Positions 9,303 through 21,183 of a stretch of DNA of 64,000 nt are shown in pieces; position 1 is the stretch's first letter, and every line of letters begins with the position of its first letter. Source of the DNA: Strobilurus pachycystidiatus (Eukaryota; Basidiomycota; Agaricomycetes; Agaricales; Physalacriaceae); contig JAHLMK010000033.1 in NCBI GenBank assembly GCA_019915135.1, positions 142,923 through 206,922 of the forward strand, read 5' to 3'. The notes under the pieces were generated by a model. It saw only the letters and a program-made list of their open reading frames with translations. It did no database searches and had not been told where the DNA came from. The translations under genes were made by a program, and so were the position numbers.

Positions 9303-12300
9303 TTAATATTTATTAAAAAAACTTTGTGAAGAATTAATAGAGATAGAAAAAATACCTCTTTTATTTTTAGTTGTAAATCTAGCAAAATCTTTATAATTTA
9401 ATTTACTATGAGCATACACCCCTTTGTTAAAAAATTTAATAGTTTTTCTAGGTCTAATTTTATCTCTTAATAATCTACCGGCAATTTTAATATTCATACC
9501 AGTTAAGAAAGCAGGTAAAATAAAATCTTTATTATTTTTACCTTTATTATTAAAACTACTAATTCCAAATTTATTTTTAACAATATTTTTAAAAATAGCG
9601 TTATTAAATAATTTTTGAACAAATCTAATAACTTTAACTTTATTAACAAATAAAGCAAAAAAGTTCACTAAAATATTAGAATTACTATAAGGATAATGAA
9701 CTCTAATTAAATTTAATTCCACTGGTTTATTAAAAAACTTACTTAAAATAAAACATAAAGCTTTAAATTTAGCAGGATAAATTTTAGTTAAAGGCTTATT
9801 AACTAATTTATTATAATAAAATTTAATAAACTTTTTTTTAAATTTATAATTTCTAAAAATTTTTTTATTTCTTTTTAACTCTTTAATTTCATTAAAATTA
9901 AGTTTTTTATTCAGATTATCTCCAATATTCGTAACTGTCTTAAAATAAGATTTATTCTTATTTATAAATTTAATTTTCCTTAATAATAACATATTAATAC
10001 CAATCAAATTAGGAGATCTCTTAAATTTAGCCTTTCTACGTCTAAGTGATGGTGAAGAAATTAACAATTTATTAAATAAACTTTTATACCTAAAAAAATT
10101 TTTATATTTATTATTTAAAAATTTCTTTTCCGGCGAAACGGTCACGGAAGGGGTGTGTGTATTTCCGTGATGGTAATTATGATTAGGTTTAATATTAAGA
10201 TTAGGTTTAGGATTAACCTTAAGATTAGGATTAGTATTATTATAATAATTAAGACGTGAATTTTGACCTATACCTCTACCTCTACCTCTTTTGTACGTGT
10301 TTTTATTCTTCCTATGTGACTGTGAACCTTTAACTAGTCACCTTCCCCCAAAACTATTAGAACGTCGACTCGTCTTTTTCTTTTTTTTTTGAGTGTTCGA
10401 AAGTGACTTCCGTAAAGGTCTATTAAATTTTAAAAAAGCAGGACTAATCAAAAAATAAAATAAATGAATAATAATTTTATCCGTTTTAAAACTAAAAACA
10501 GGTTTACTAATTAAACAAGACATAGATTTAAAAGCAAAAAATAAAATATCATAAATTTCTTTAATTAATTTATTTCTATTATGATTAAAATTAAAAGCAA
10601 TAAATCTATTAAAATAAAGAAATGTACCTTGAATATCTAAATTATAAATACTCATAAATTTTAAAAATCGATGTATTAAGATTTGTTGTTTTCTAACAGT
10701 AACAGTCTTTCTAATTGTAGTATTTATAGGTGAAAGTGAATTTTTAAAATTTAATGTTAATTTATTATGTATTTTTTTATTATTATTAATCTTCAATTTA
10801 AAATTATTTAACTTAAATTTATTAAACCGTTTATGATTATTAATATTCAATTTAAAATTATTTGACTTAAATTTATTAAACCGTTTATGATTATAAATAT
10901 TTTTTTTTCCATCTCCACCTCCACGAACAGAAAGGAAGGATGTAGCAACAAAAAGACGTAAACGTTTATCCAAGTAGAATTTGATAATTTGACATTTAGT
11001 ATTAATTTTGTTAATATTTCACTGATACTGAGACTGAAACAAATATTTAATAATAAATTTAGACTTATTAATATTAAAATTCATCTTTTCTGTATCTCCC
11101 TCATAAATATAACTAGGGCAATAATTTTCCAAATATAAATTATTGATATAATTAATAACCCTTGGCTTATTAATAAAATTTTTTCAATAATATTTAAAAT
11201 TATTAAACTTATTAGTATCATTAGACTTAATAATAATTTTATTATTCTTTTTAAAAATAATCACATTATTTTTTTTTAAAGTAAAAATAGAAGTTAAATT
11301 AGAAGTTCCACGTATAAATTTATTAATTTTATTATGATAATTAATTACATTATTTTTTTTATTTTTACGTAAAATATTCTTTTTATACGTAGAATTAATA
11401 AAAAAATAATCTTTTTTTTCATTTACATTTTCATTAACGTGTACATTAAGTAAACAATTAAAAAAATTATAACAATTATTGTTTCTTTTACTTAAGATAT
11501 TTTGTTTTATTAAGGATAAGTGTCTTTTTTTATTAATGTTTTTAAAATTATTATTAACATCCAAATTAAAATTATTCTTATTAGTAATAATAAGACGTGG
11601 ATAAATCATATTAATAGGATTAGAAAAATAATTATTAATAATAAAATTATTATTATTATTAAAACTTATATTTTTTTGACGTAATTCTAAATTTAAATTA
11701 AATAAATTTTTAAAAGTTTCATTAATTTTCATTTTATTTTCCTCTATATTATTATTAAATTTAAAAAATTTATTATTTTTTTCCCCTCCCCATAATAGGG
11801 TGGACTGGGCTGGGTTGTTATTACTAATAGTAGCTGTTAAGGATGCCGTTGCCGTGCCGGTAGCATTAAAATAAAATTTAAAATTATTTGTAATAACAAA
11901 ATAATTAAATAATCATTGATTAATATAATTATTAAAAAAATAATTAAAAAGATAAATATCAAAATTAGAATCCAAATCTATTTTATTTTCTTTATTTTTA
12001 TCAGTATTACTATTAATATAAGTATTATTATTAATATTAGTATTACTATTAATATTAGTATTATTATTATTATTATTAATATTATTATTATTATTATTAT
12101 AATTATTATTAATATTATTATTCTTTAAATTATTATTAATATTAAAATTAATGTTTTTATTAATCTTATTAAATTTATTAATTATTGGATTTAAAACTTC
12201 TTCCACAAAAAGAATAAATTGATTTAATTTAAAAATTTTAAATTTAAAAAAATATAATTGTTTGATATCTTTATTATTAAAACTAAATCATTTACTTATT

Positions 12301-15300
12301 ACTTTTAATTGTCTTTTAGAATAAATTTTTTCCATAAAATTTAAATATCATAAAGAATTTAAATTATAATTATTTTTACTATTAATAAGATTGTTGTTGA
12401 GGTTCAGAAAGGATTTAAATTTAGATTTTAATTTATTAGTTTTATTATAATTACGCCTTACATTAATATTTAATAAATTGTTAAGTTTTTTAATATTATT
12501 TTTTCTTCATTTATTATTTAATTTAAAATTTAATTCATTGAAAGTAACATTGTGTTTTCTAATTCAATAATACATTCGACTAATTTTTTTTGTTGGTCTC
12601 AATTGAAATAAATGTAATGCGGCATTTAATTTCCCTTTATAATTAAAGTTATTATTATTATTTAAATTATTATTAATATTAGAATTTTTAAAACTTAAAC
12701 TTTTAAAGTATTCCCTTAAATTATAATTATAGTTTGTCTTAATATTTTTATTTTTTTCAGTACGTGGTACGTGGATTTTTTTATTTTTATTATTATTAAT
12801 ATTTAAATTTAAACTTAAAATTTTTGGAGTCATTTGTATTAAATTTTTTTGTTTTTGATTTGGATTATTACGTGGATTTTTTGTTTTTTTTTTAATTGAG
12901 AGGATTGGTAATTTTGAAATAATATGAAAATTAACATTAGAATTATTCTTAGTCTGAGTCTTAGTTAAAGTATTAGTCTTAGTATTATTTATAGTTTTAG
13001 TCTTAGTCTTAGTCTGAGTATTAGTCTTAGATTTAGTCTTATTCTTAGTCTTAGTTTTATTATTAGCATTCACAATAGAATTAACATTAAACGCTTTAAC
13101 AATAGCATTAGAATTATAATAACAAATAAAATTAGAATAAGAATTAGCAAACAAAAATCCTGGTAAATAAAATTTAGAAATAGGTAAATTAAAATTATTA
13201 ATTTTAATATTTTTTTTATTTTTATATAAATATTTAAAAAAACTATAAATTTTTTTAATCCTTAAGTGTAAAATGGCTGCCAATTTAATATTAAATTGAT
13301 TTTTTTTATTTTTTACGTGAAATGAAAATAGTTGTTTGTTTGTTGTTTTGTTTGTAAACTTTTTAACCGTTTCGTTCTCGTCATGTGAATTGTTATCGGT
13401 TTTCACCGTAAGTATATTTTGATTATGATAAAAAGATAAAAAGTTATTATTTAAATCTTTAATAGTGTTCAAAGATAAAAAAGCAAATAATTTTCAATTT
13501 TTAGGTTTAAATAAAATTAAATAAACTTTATCTTTATTATTAAGACTATTATTAAATGAAAAAAAAATATTTAAATTAAATTTATTAATTAAAATTAAAA
13601 AAAACAAGAAATTTTTCATTTTTATAATGTTTGTATTTTTATCTCAAAAAGATATTTTTTTTAAAAGGTTATAAAGATGTAAATTAAGTTTATATAATTT
13701 TAAATTATTAATAACATTTGTTGTTGGTCCCTTCTTTTTATTTTTATTAATAAAAAAAATTAAATCAAAATTTTTTGATTTTAATTTTGATTTAACCTTA
13801 TGATTAATAAAAGAAGATTTATATTTAGAAGACACTTTAACATTTAAGTTTTTGTTATAATAAAATAATTTCTGATTATAATTATTTAAAAAATTTAAAT
13901 TAATATTACTTAAATATTTATTTTTATCTTTATCAGATTTTTTTAATAAATTTTTTTTAAACATTTGTCCTATTTGATTTAAATTATTATTTTTTAATAT
14001 TTCTTTATTTAAATTTAATTCAATATTTTTTTTTAATCTTAATTTTAAATTAAATAATCGGGAATTTAAAGCTATTTTTCCCTTATTAACATTTGTACGT
14101 GAAATTTCTTTATCTTTCAAATTATTATTATTAATTACTGTTGTGTATTTGTTGACTATTTTTTTTTTTAATTTATTATGTTTAATATTTGTATTAATTT
14201 TTATTTTTGAAAATTTAATTTTTTTTGGTTTGTTTCGTTTGTCCATTAATCAAAAAATGGTTGCCAATTTAAGTTTAATTTTTTGTAGTTTGAGTGGTAA
14301 CAAAAGATTTCCTCCAGGAGCCGTGGCAGTTAGAATATACCGAGGTTCAGATTTGAGATTAGGACTCAACCACGTAGAAGGAAATGATAGTTTACCTCCC
14401 TTAATATTATTCTTAATAAACCCAGGTTTTTTTTTATTTTTATTAAGATTAAGGAAGGGGAGAATATTTGTATTTATGGGTAACCTAGAAGAAGTTGTCC
14501 TTGAATTTAATTTTGAAATTAAAGATGAGTTATTATAAAAATTTAAAGTTGAATATTTATGTTTACTATTAGTATGACATGTTTTATTGATATTAATAAT
14601 ATTATTAAACTTATTAATCTTATTAATCAAATTTAAAATAATAAAAAGTCACATGTTTTTTTTATTAGTAATAGGAAGAAATCAATTTATAATTTTGTTA
14701 TGAATTTCAGATTTATTTAGTTTATTAATCATATTTGCATATTTTAATTTTTTAATTATTTTCATTATCAAATATTTACGTTTAGAAGATTGAGATTGAG
14801 AATAAGATAATAGTGATATGAAATTTTTTATACTAGATTTTTGAGGATAATCTCTTAATTCATATGGAATTCTAATTTTATGTTTATATTTTTCATTTTT
14901 ATTAGTATGTGAAAAAAAAAATAAAAATTTAACGTGAATATTTCAAGTATTTAAATACTTGAAATATTCGTCGAGTGGTATAACATTACGAATATAAAGA
15001 ATTCTTAGATACGATTTTAACTTTAACTCATTTAAAAAATGTTTTTTTCGGTAATTTTTTATTTTAATAAATTTAGGTAAATATTTAAATCTTCGTTTAC
15101 GTCGACCTCCTATTCCTAAAGGACCTCTACCTAATAAAGATCGACTTAATTTTAATTTATTTACGTGGATTTTTTGACTTTTACGTATATTTTGATTTAT
15201 CATTGAATGTGATCAAGAAGAAAAAGACACACTATTTGTTAAAGTAGATGCAGTAGAAGTTGAAGAAGAAGTAGAAGTAGAAATAGAAGTAGAAGTAAAA

Positions 15301-15401
15301 TATTTCTTATCTATCATAGGTAATTTTATATCTTCAGAAACATGCTTATTACTAATTAAAGTAAGATATTGTTTGTTTATGTTTAATTTATATAATTTCA
15401 T
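9303..15401 (-). CDS. rps3: Giant mitochondrial ribosomal protein S3 (about 2032 aa)
   Basis: Mitochondrial small-subunit protein uS3 (var1/S3 family), needed for small-subunit assembly. The frame is open from ATG at 15401 (a TAA sits immediately upstream) to TAA at 9303: 2032 codons with many UGA-Trp codons. I checked the spacers 10146-10337, 10974-11183, 11733-11912, 12207-12563 and 14631-14942 codon by codon and found no TAA or TAG. Family identity comes from the C-terminus: IRVHYPYSNSNIL (about residue 1895), then LTGMNIKIAGRLLRDKIRPR (about 1965-1985) and ARFTTKNKRGIFS. The N-terminal part has a Ser/Thr run (residues 36-62) and a basic GIGGRRKRRFKYLP stretch. The middle is Asn/Lys/Ile-rich with an Asn-only-like run near residues 1080-1130, and an in-frame G/C cluster lies at 11782-11870. 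Known fungal homologues are roughly 300-600 aa, so this is several-fold oversized. It is free-standing, not inside an rnl intron. Confidence 0.9.
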
Positions 15402-16426
15402 TTATTTTAATTTATTTTATTTTATTATTTATATTTTAGTTATTATTATTCTTCTATAAGAGTTATTAATATAATCTAATTTAATTTAATTTAATTTAAT
15501 TTAATTTAATTAATTTAATTAATTTTAGGATACAACCAAGATATCTTGTCAAGGTGGATTTTATAACAGATTATTATATAATAATATCTACTTAATATTT
15601 AATAATTAATATTTAATATTTTTTCACTGTGTATCTGTACCTCCCCCCCCCTCCTACCCATTTATGGGTGTAGGGGGGGGGAGGGGAGTGCCGGCAGCCC
15701 ACCCATTTATGGGGGTAGTTTTTATTTGGCCGGGAGAAGGGGAGTAGTGGTTTTTTTATTTATCCCAATATTAATTTAATTAAAAAAGAATTAAAGTATA
15801 ACTGCTTAACTTGAAAAGAATAAATTTAAGGTAAATATATGATAGATTAAAAAAGTTATTTTTGTATATTAAATTTTAAAATTAATTGTGAAATTTTTAT
15901 TTTTTAATGTACAAAAAATATCTATTATTATAGTACATTAAAAAATTTTTAAAATGACAACTATTTATATTATAACTAATTAAATATAAAAATTGTAATT
16001 TAGCTGTTAATACTTTATATTATTTGATATTTTTATAGATATAATTAATACAGTATTTAATAAATAAGTTAATTAGATAAAAATTAACAATAAAAAACTA
16101 ATTAACCATCTATGACATTAATCGTTGTTTGTTTAATTTATTAATTTATGGTTACTTATACCTAGGCTGTACAACGTAGACAATGAAATTTTTTTCTTTA
16201 CATAGATTTTTATTATTTATACGTGGAAAATTTTAAATTTTTTTCCCTTACCATTCCTCCATATTATTATATATAATTATATTTATATTATATTTATAGA
16301 AGTATGGATAGGGTTGTCAACGAAGGGAGTATGAAAAGTTATCTTCCACCATAAAAAAATAAATTTATTAAATTTAGTCTGTTATTATTAATAAAAAATG
16401 AGGACTAATACAGGTAAATTTAAATT
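15402..16426. other. Spacer upstream of rps3
   Basis: No gene is seen. It has a TTTAA tandem at about 15479-15520 and a G/C cluster with CCCATTTATGGG hairpins at 15641-15735. A stem formed by TATTTTTTAATGTACA and its near-complement lies at 15898-15940. Any rps3 promoter should lie here, but I recognise no promoter motif. Confidence 0.5.
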
Positions 16427-16499
16427 TGAAGACATCTGGGCTCGAACCAGAACCCTTTTTATTAAAAGTAAAACACTCTACCTATCGAGTTCTGTCTCC
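16427..16499 (-). tRNA. trnK: tRNA-Lys(UUU)
   Basis: Acceptor GGAGACA/TGTCTTC, D arm ACTC/GAGT, anticodon stem TTTTA/TAAAA with loop CTTTTAA (TTT), T arm TCTGG/CCAGA with loop TTCGAGC. Confidence 0.95.
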
Positions 16500-17164
16500 A
16501 ATAATAATCATAAATTTGGCCAATTTATAAAATAACTAAAACCTTACATTAAACCCTTCCAAATTGTTTTATTTAACCCCCCCCCCCTACTCCCATAAAT
16601 GGGAGTAGGGGAGGAAAATTCCACTGAGAAGGGCCCTCAAAAAAAGGCCTTCCCATTTGACATGTATAAATATTAAGGGCCGGAAAAAAGGGGTGGCTCT
16701 TTTTTTAGATTAATTAACGCAGGGAGGGTGGGTGTGCGGGAGCGATACACTAATGTTAGGGAAAAAATAAAATAACTACACCCTAAATTAAAAAAATCCT
16801 GCCAAATCTTGGCCCTTTTAATTAAATTTAATTACACCACTGCACCCATTTAAGAGTGTACGGAAGACCTTCCACGTGATAAAGTTACAAAGCCAAAAAT
16901 AAAATTCACCACGTAATTAAAACCCCTAGTTTATATTTAAGATTAAAATTTAAGTTAAAAAAGGCCATTAATGAAAAAAAGTTAAAAGTTAACGTAGACC
17001 CTTACAAAAAAAAAGGATGGTATTTATACTGCACTACCAAATATTAATAAAAAAAAAATTTTTTTTTACCACAGTAAGTGGAAGTAAAAGTGACAGTGCT
17101 AGTGATTTTTTTGGTTGGATGCTGCGATCCGCAGCAGGAAAGGGACAACAAAGTCAACTAAAAA
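16500..17164. other. Spacer with G/C cluster
   Basis: A G/C cluster with a CCCATAAATGGG hairpin sits at 16578-16615. The rest is A/T-rich with ACGTGG/CCACGT pairs near 16873 and 16908. No gene is seen. Confidence 0.5.
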
Positions 17165-17238
17165 ATGAGTTGATCAGATTCGAACTAATATAAACCATTA
17201 CCAAAAAATGGTGTTTTCCCTAATTAAACTACAACTCA
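17165..17238 (-). tRNA. trnQ: tRNA-Gln(UUG)
   Basis: Acceptor TGAGTTG/CAACTCA, anticodon stem CCATT/AATGG with loop TTTTGGT (TTG), T arm ATTAG/CTGAT with loop TTCGAAT. Confidence 0.9.
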
Positions 17239-17269
17239 AAAAAAAAAATTTTAATTTTGTTTTCTCCAC

Positions 17270-17560
17270 CACCCACCCTCCCACCCTGAAATGGGGAAAG
17301 GGGGTCCGTCCCACCCCCACCCGCAAATGGGAACGGGAGGGCCGGGAGGAAATCTTCTGTTCCGTGCGAATGGGAGTATTATCGCGCACAAACCGCACGG
17401 CAGGAAAATTTTTCACGAATAAAAGGAAACCTAATAACGCCTATTATTGTTGTGAAAATTAAATTCAAATTAAAATTCCACCGCCAAATCCTCCTCACCC
17501 TCCCCCCCCTACTCCCATAAATGGGTGGGAGGGGAGGGGGAGGGTGGGGAGTAGGGGTAA
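17270..17560. repeat. G/C clusters between trnQ and trnT
   Basis: Two clusters (17270-17350 and 17501-17557) are built from CCCACCC/GGGTGGG arms around CCCATAAATGGG. They generate short open frames on both strands that have no protein-like character. Confidence 0.7.
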
Positions 17561-17587
17561 ATGGAGAGAAAAAAAAAAGATGAATTA

Positions 17588-17660
17588 AGCCGAAAAATGG
17601 AATTGAACCATTATCTAAATCTTACAAGGATATTGTTTTAACCAATTAAACTATGCCGAC
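17588..17660 (-). tRNA. trnT: tRNA-Thr(UGU)
   Basis: Acceptor GTCGGCA/TTTCGGC (one C-T mismatch), anticodon stem ATATC/GATTT with loop CTTGTAA (TGT), T arm AATGG/CCATT with loop TTCAATT. Confidence 0.85.
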
Positions 17661-18346
17661 TTTATTTATTACACTTTTAATACCACTTTCACAAAAAATT
17701 AAACATAAAACAGTTAAGGAAGATTTGTTATTTCCCTACAATCCGACTAAATTTATCCTTTTTCAGTTCTTACTACTATTAAGAAAAAAAGAAGAAGCGG
17801 GACTTTGACGATCCTCCGCCGGTAGGGGTAGACAATTTGGAGTAAACCAAAAATTAAATACAATGAAAATAAATTAATTTAAATTTAAATAAATAAAAAA
17901 TGTAGCTTAAAAAGCTAAAATTATTTTTTCACCTTCGGTTCTTTATATAAAAAATTTAATATAGATAAATCAATATAAAAATTTTATATACCACACCTCA
18001 GTGGTCCGTTATTAATTTGGAGCCCTCCCATTTATGGGAGAATGGGCAAATGGGATTATGGGTTAATGGGAGAATGGGAGAAGGGGGGCCCTTCCATTTA
18101 TGGGGTTATGGGGTTATGGGATTATGGGATTATGGGACCCTCCAACTCAAAAAAATAAATGGGTGGGTGCCGTACATCCATCGACTAAAAGGGTGGGACA
18201 CGTAAAAAAACACCTCCGCCGGCATTCAAGGGGTGCTGCAGCAGGGAGGTTTTACCTTACATATAAAAATACATAGGATATCTATTTTTTATATTTTTTA
18301 TATTATATATTTATTATTATTTTATTTATTTTTATTAAAGGTATTT
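17661..18346. other. Spacer with GGGATTATGGG-type repeats
   Basis: At 18028-18140, CCCATTTATGGG hairpins and tandem GGGATTAT/GGGGTTAT units form a G/C cluster; the small plus-strand frame across it is repeat-derived. No gene is seen. Confidence 0.55.
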
Positions 18347-18418
18347 TGCCTCGGGAAAGACTTGAACTTCCATATTTATAGCTTCAATATAACGCTTTTA
18401 CCCCTAAGCAACCGAGGC
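18347..18418 (-). tRNA. trnF: tRNA-Phe(GAA)
   Basis: Acceptor GCCTCGG/CCGAGGC is perfect; anticodon stem TTATA/TATAA with loop TTGAAGC (GAA); T loop TTCAAGT. Confidence 0.95.
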
Positions 18419-18929
18419 TTTGGCTTTATATAACATAAAATTTAAATTTATTTAATTTATTTATTTATTTTTAATTACGTGGAATTTAATTTTTTATTTT
18501 ATTTATTTTTATTAATATTAAATAATAAAATTTATTTACGGAAGTCCACTAGTCCTCTGTTAGTAAAATTGTCCCCCCCATTTATGGGTCCCATAAATGG
18601 GGAGTATTACCGTAAACCGTAGTGAACTACCAAAAAAAAGGGGAGAGTAACCCACTTATGTTATATTTAATTTATACAATTTTTATTAAATTAACTATCC
18701 TTTTTATTATCGCCGTAAACTAAGGATATTCTAATATCCAAATCCAAAATTAAATCCATCCAATTACTAATAAAAAATGAAAATACCTTAAATCAAATAA
18801 ATAAAAAAATTTTTCCCTTTATATTTAAGTGAGTAAAAAAAATTTAAATTAAAAATTAAATTTAATTAAATAACCATTAAAAAAAGGGGGGGGTTAAATC
18901 TAAACGGAAGGGTTATAAATTTATATTAC
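18419..18929. other. Spacer with one G/C hairpin
   Basis: A CCCATTTATGGG/CCCATAAATGGG hairpin lies at 18577-18601; otherwise A/T-rich DNA. No gene is seen. Confidence 0.5.
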
Positions 18930-19000
18930 TGATCCTTACCAGAATCGAACTGATGCGGGCTCTTCGAAAAGGAGCTGTTCTACCACTATACTAAAGGACC
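18930..19000 (-). tRNA. trnE: tRNA-Glu(UUC)
   Basis: Acceptor GGTCCTT/AAGGATC, anticodon stem GCTCC/AGAGC (C-A closing mismatch) with loop TTTTCGA (TTC), T arm ATCAG/CTGGT with loop TTCGATT. Confidence 0.85.
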
Positions 19001-19093
19001 TGCTTTATTATTAATTTTATACTTACTAATTAATAATTTAAAAATAAAATTAAATTATAAATATAAAAAGAAATAAAAATTAATAAAAAGTTA

Positions 19094-19165
19094 TAGCGAA
19101 ATTAGGAGTTGAACCTAAACTGAAAGATCATGAGCCTTACGTGCAAACCGTTACACTTTCTCGCT
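19094..19165 (-). tRNA. trnM: tRNA-Met(CAU), second copy
   Basis: Acceptor AGCGAGA/TTTCGCT, D stem GTGT/GCAC, anticodon loop CTCATGA (CAT), T arm TTAGG/CCTAA. It is clearly different in sequence from the tRNA-Met at 8396, so the pair probably comprises initiator and elongator. Confidence 0.9.
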
Positions 19166-19716
19166 TTCTTAATTTAAATTTTAATATTATTTAATTAATT
19201 TATGGTATTTTTTTTTTTTTATATTAGTTAAGATAGCCACCGGACCTTTTCATATAAATTTAATTTATTTTTATTATATGATGACGTTTACGTAAAACAA
19301 CTGCAACTTTTGAATTTAGGGCCATTAGTAAACGATGTCCTTAAAATAAATACTAATTACACTTATCCCATATGGATATAAATACCTCTTATTTATTTTT
19401 ATTTTTTTTCCCAATTTATCTTCCTTACCACTTCATCACTCCAAATTTGGGGCGGGCGGGGGGAGGGTAGTAAACATTTTTTTTTTTTCTTTAGTGACAG
19501 CAGGATTTGGATTTTACGGTGAATATTTTATGTAGTATTGACAGTGATAGCAAAAGTAATTTAATTTTATTATATACGTATTTATAAAAGTTAAATTTAA
19601 TTTAATAAAAAATACACTATATAATAAAAATAAAAAATAAAAAATATAAAGGGTTATCGTATTTATAATAAATAATTATAAATGGATTCACCCATAAACT
19701 AACTTTGAAGAAAAAG
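19166..19716. other. Spacer
   Basis: It holds a GGGCGGGCGGGGGGAGGG run near 19452 and one copy of the AAAGGGTTATCGTATT motif at about 19648. No gene is seen. Confidence 0.5.
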
Positions 19717-19800
19717 TACGAACAAAGAGACTCGAACTCCTAAGGAATTTCTTCCACTTCTGCTTAAGAGAAGATTGTTTACCAATTTCAACACGTTCGT
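19717..19800 (-). tRNA. trnL: tRNA-Leu(UAA)
   Basis: Acceptor ACGAACG/TGTTCGT, anticodon stem CTTCT/AGAAG with loop CTTAAGC (TAA), a long class II variable arm, T arm AGGAG/CTCTT with loop TTCGAGT; 84 nt. Confidence 0.95.
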
Positions 19801-20166
19801 TATATTTTGTTCTCCATAAGCTAACCCACACTACCAAAACAAGAAAATTTAACTCAGTTTTAAGCATAGGTGTGGTTCAGATATAAAACCCACTACACGT
19901 ATTAATCATTTAATTAAAAATTTTTTTAGTGAATTATTAAATTAAATTTAATTTAATTTAATTTTATTAAATTAATTTAATTAAAAGCAAATTCTAATTC
20001 TCTTCTTATAATTAAAATAAATTAATTAATTCTTTATTTAATTTTTATTTTAATAAAAAAAAGAAATAAAATTTGTTTCTTTTAAGTTTTTTTAATTTAT
20101 TTTTTTTTTAATTTAATTAAAAAAAATTTCTTTAAAATTTTCACTACATATTGGCAATTTTTATTT
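19801..20166. other. A/T-rich spacer
   Basis: TTTAA-type tandem near 19938-19980 and long A and T runs; nothing else is seen. Confidence 0.5.
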
Positions 20167-20239
20167 AGGCCTTAAGAGGATTTGAACCTCTGTAAAAAGT
20201 ATTAACAGTACTTCGCTTAAACCCCTCAGCCATAAGACC
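20167..20239 (-). tRNA. trnN: tRNA-Asn(GUU)
   Basis: Acceptor GGTCTTA/TAAGGCC, anticodon stem AAGTA/TACTT with loop CTGTTAA (GTT), T arm AGAGG/CCTCT with loop TTCAAAT. Confidence 0.95.
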
Positions 20240-20348
20240 TTTTAAATAAAAATAAATTAAAAAAACCACTCTACCCATTTTACCTGGCCCTTAATATAAA
20301 TACACGTCAAATTTTTAGGAGTGTCACGGCAGAAATTTGGAGGGCCGG

Positions 20349-20473
20349 CTCCCTCCCCCCCCCCCCACCCCACATTTATGGGATGCGCAAGCCCATTTAT
20401 GGGTCCCATTTATGGGACCCATTTACGGGTGGGAGGAGGGTTGGTCGGGTGGGAGTAGGGGAGGGGAGGAGGT
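20349..20473. repeat. G/C cluster with stacked CCCATTTATGGG hairpins
   Basis: Three CCCATTTATGGG/CCCATTTACGGG units stand between a C run and a GGGAGTAGGGGAGGGG tail. It is the densest example of the dispersed hairpin family. Confidence 0.75.
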
Positions 20474-20588
20474 ATAGACTAGACCTTCGCTTACCCTATA
20501 AAAGTGACGTAATATAAAAATAAGAAGTGAATCGGCAAAAAATTAAAAGTTGTCATTATAATTAAAATTATTTCTAAAAACATCCAGT

Positions 20589-20712
20589 ACTCCCCTCCCC
20601 TCCCCTCCCCTTTGGGGAGGGGAGGGGAGGGGAGGGGAGGGGGAGGGGAGGGGGAGGGGGAGGGGGAGGGGGAGGGGGAGGGGGAGGGGGAGGGGGAGGG
20701 GGAGGGGGAGCA
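20589..20712. repeat. Long (GGGGGA)n polypurine array with hairpin head
   Basis: A CTCCCCTCCCC arm folds onto GGGGAGGGGAG, followed by some 13 GGGGGA units with almost no interruption. It is strongly G-quadruplex-capable and is close in design to 1678-1806. The three long frames across it are repeat artefacts. Confidence 0.85.
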
Positions 20713-20819
20713 CCCTGCCGTACGGCACCACCATAAAAAAAAAATAGGGTTATTTAAACAGGACATGACCAGTATACGTAAATGTGATTATGGTAATAAT
20801 ATAATTTATTTTTATTATT

Positions 20820-21110
20820 TAAATTTATATTTATATTTATATTTATATTTATATTTATATTTATAAAATACTGTTTTTAACCATTTCCGTATAACACCGT
20901 ATTTGTATTTGTTTAGTAAGGTTGCGTACGGTTAAAAAAAATGAAAATGAATTTTTAATTTGCCGGCATAAAAATAAAGGGAGGATTTTTTTATTCGCTA
21001 TTCTCTATTCTCTATTCTCTATTCTCTTCCAAAATTAACTTAATTAAATTAAATTAAATTAAATTAAATTAAGTTAATACGGCTTTGCTTTATTTCCGTT
21101 GTTGTTTTTA
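20820..21110. other. Spacer with (ATTTAT)n and (TTCTCTA)n repeats
   Basis: ATTTAT units at 20820-20866, TTCTCTA units at 20999-21026 and an AATTA tandem at 21039-21074. No gene is seen. Confidence 0.6.
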
Positions 21111-21183
21111 CGTGGTAGGCGCGATTCGAACACGCACAAGCTCCTACCCAAAAAGAGTAACCAACCAATTAGTCGTCTACCAC
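21111..21183 (-). tRNA. trnP: tRNA-Pro(UGG)
   Basis: Acceptor GTGGTAG/CTACCAC is perfect; anticodon stem CTCTT/AGGAG with loop TTTGGGT (TGG); T arm GCGTG/CGCGC with loop TTCGAAT. Confidence 0.95.

Noticed and set aside
14143..14538. 131-codon plus-strand frame opposite rps3
   Set aside because: Antisense shadow of the continuous rps3 frame.
9303..15401. Treating the rps3 region as nine separate small genes
   Set aside because: All pieces are in one frame and are separated only by TGA, which is Trp in this genome (shown by Trp in LAGLIDADG helices, Cox1 and the polymerase).
18017..18205. Plus-strand frame with repeated Gly-Tyr-Gly-Val-Met-Gly-Leu
   Set aside because: Derived from GGGATTATGGG-type repeats between tRNAs.
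20491..20866. Pro/Ser-rich and Glu/Gly-rich frames
   Set aside because: Products of the (GGGGGA)n array and its complement.
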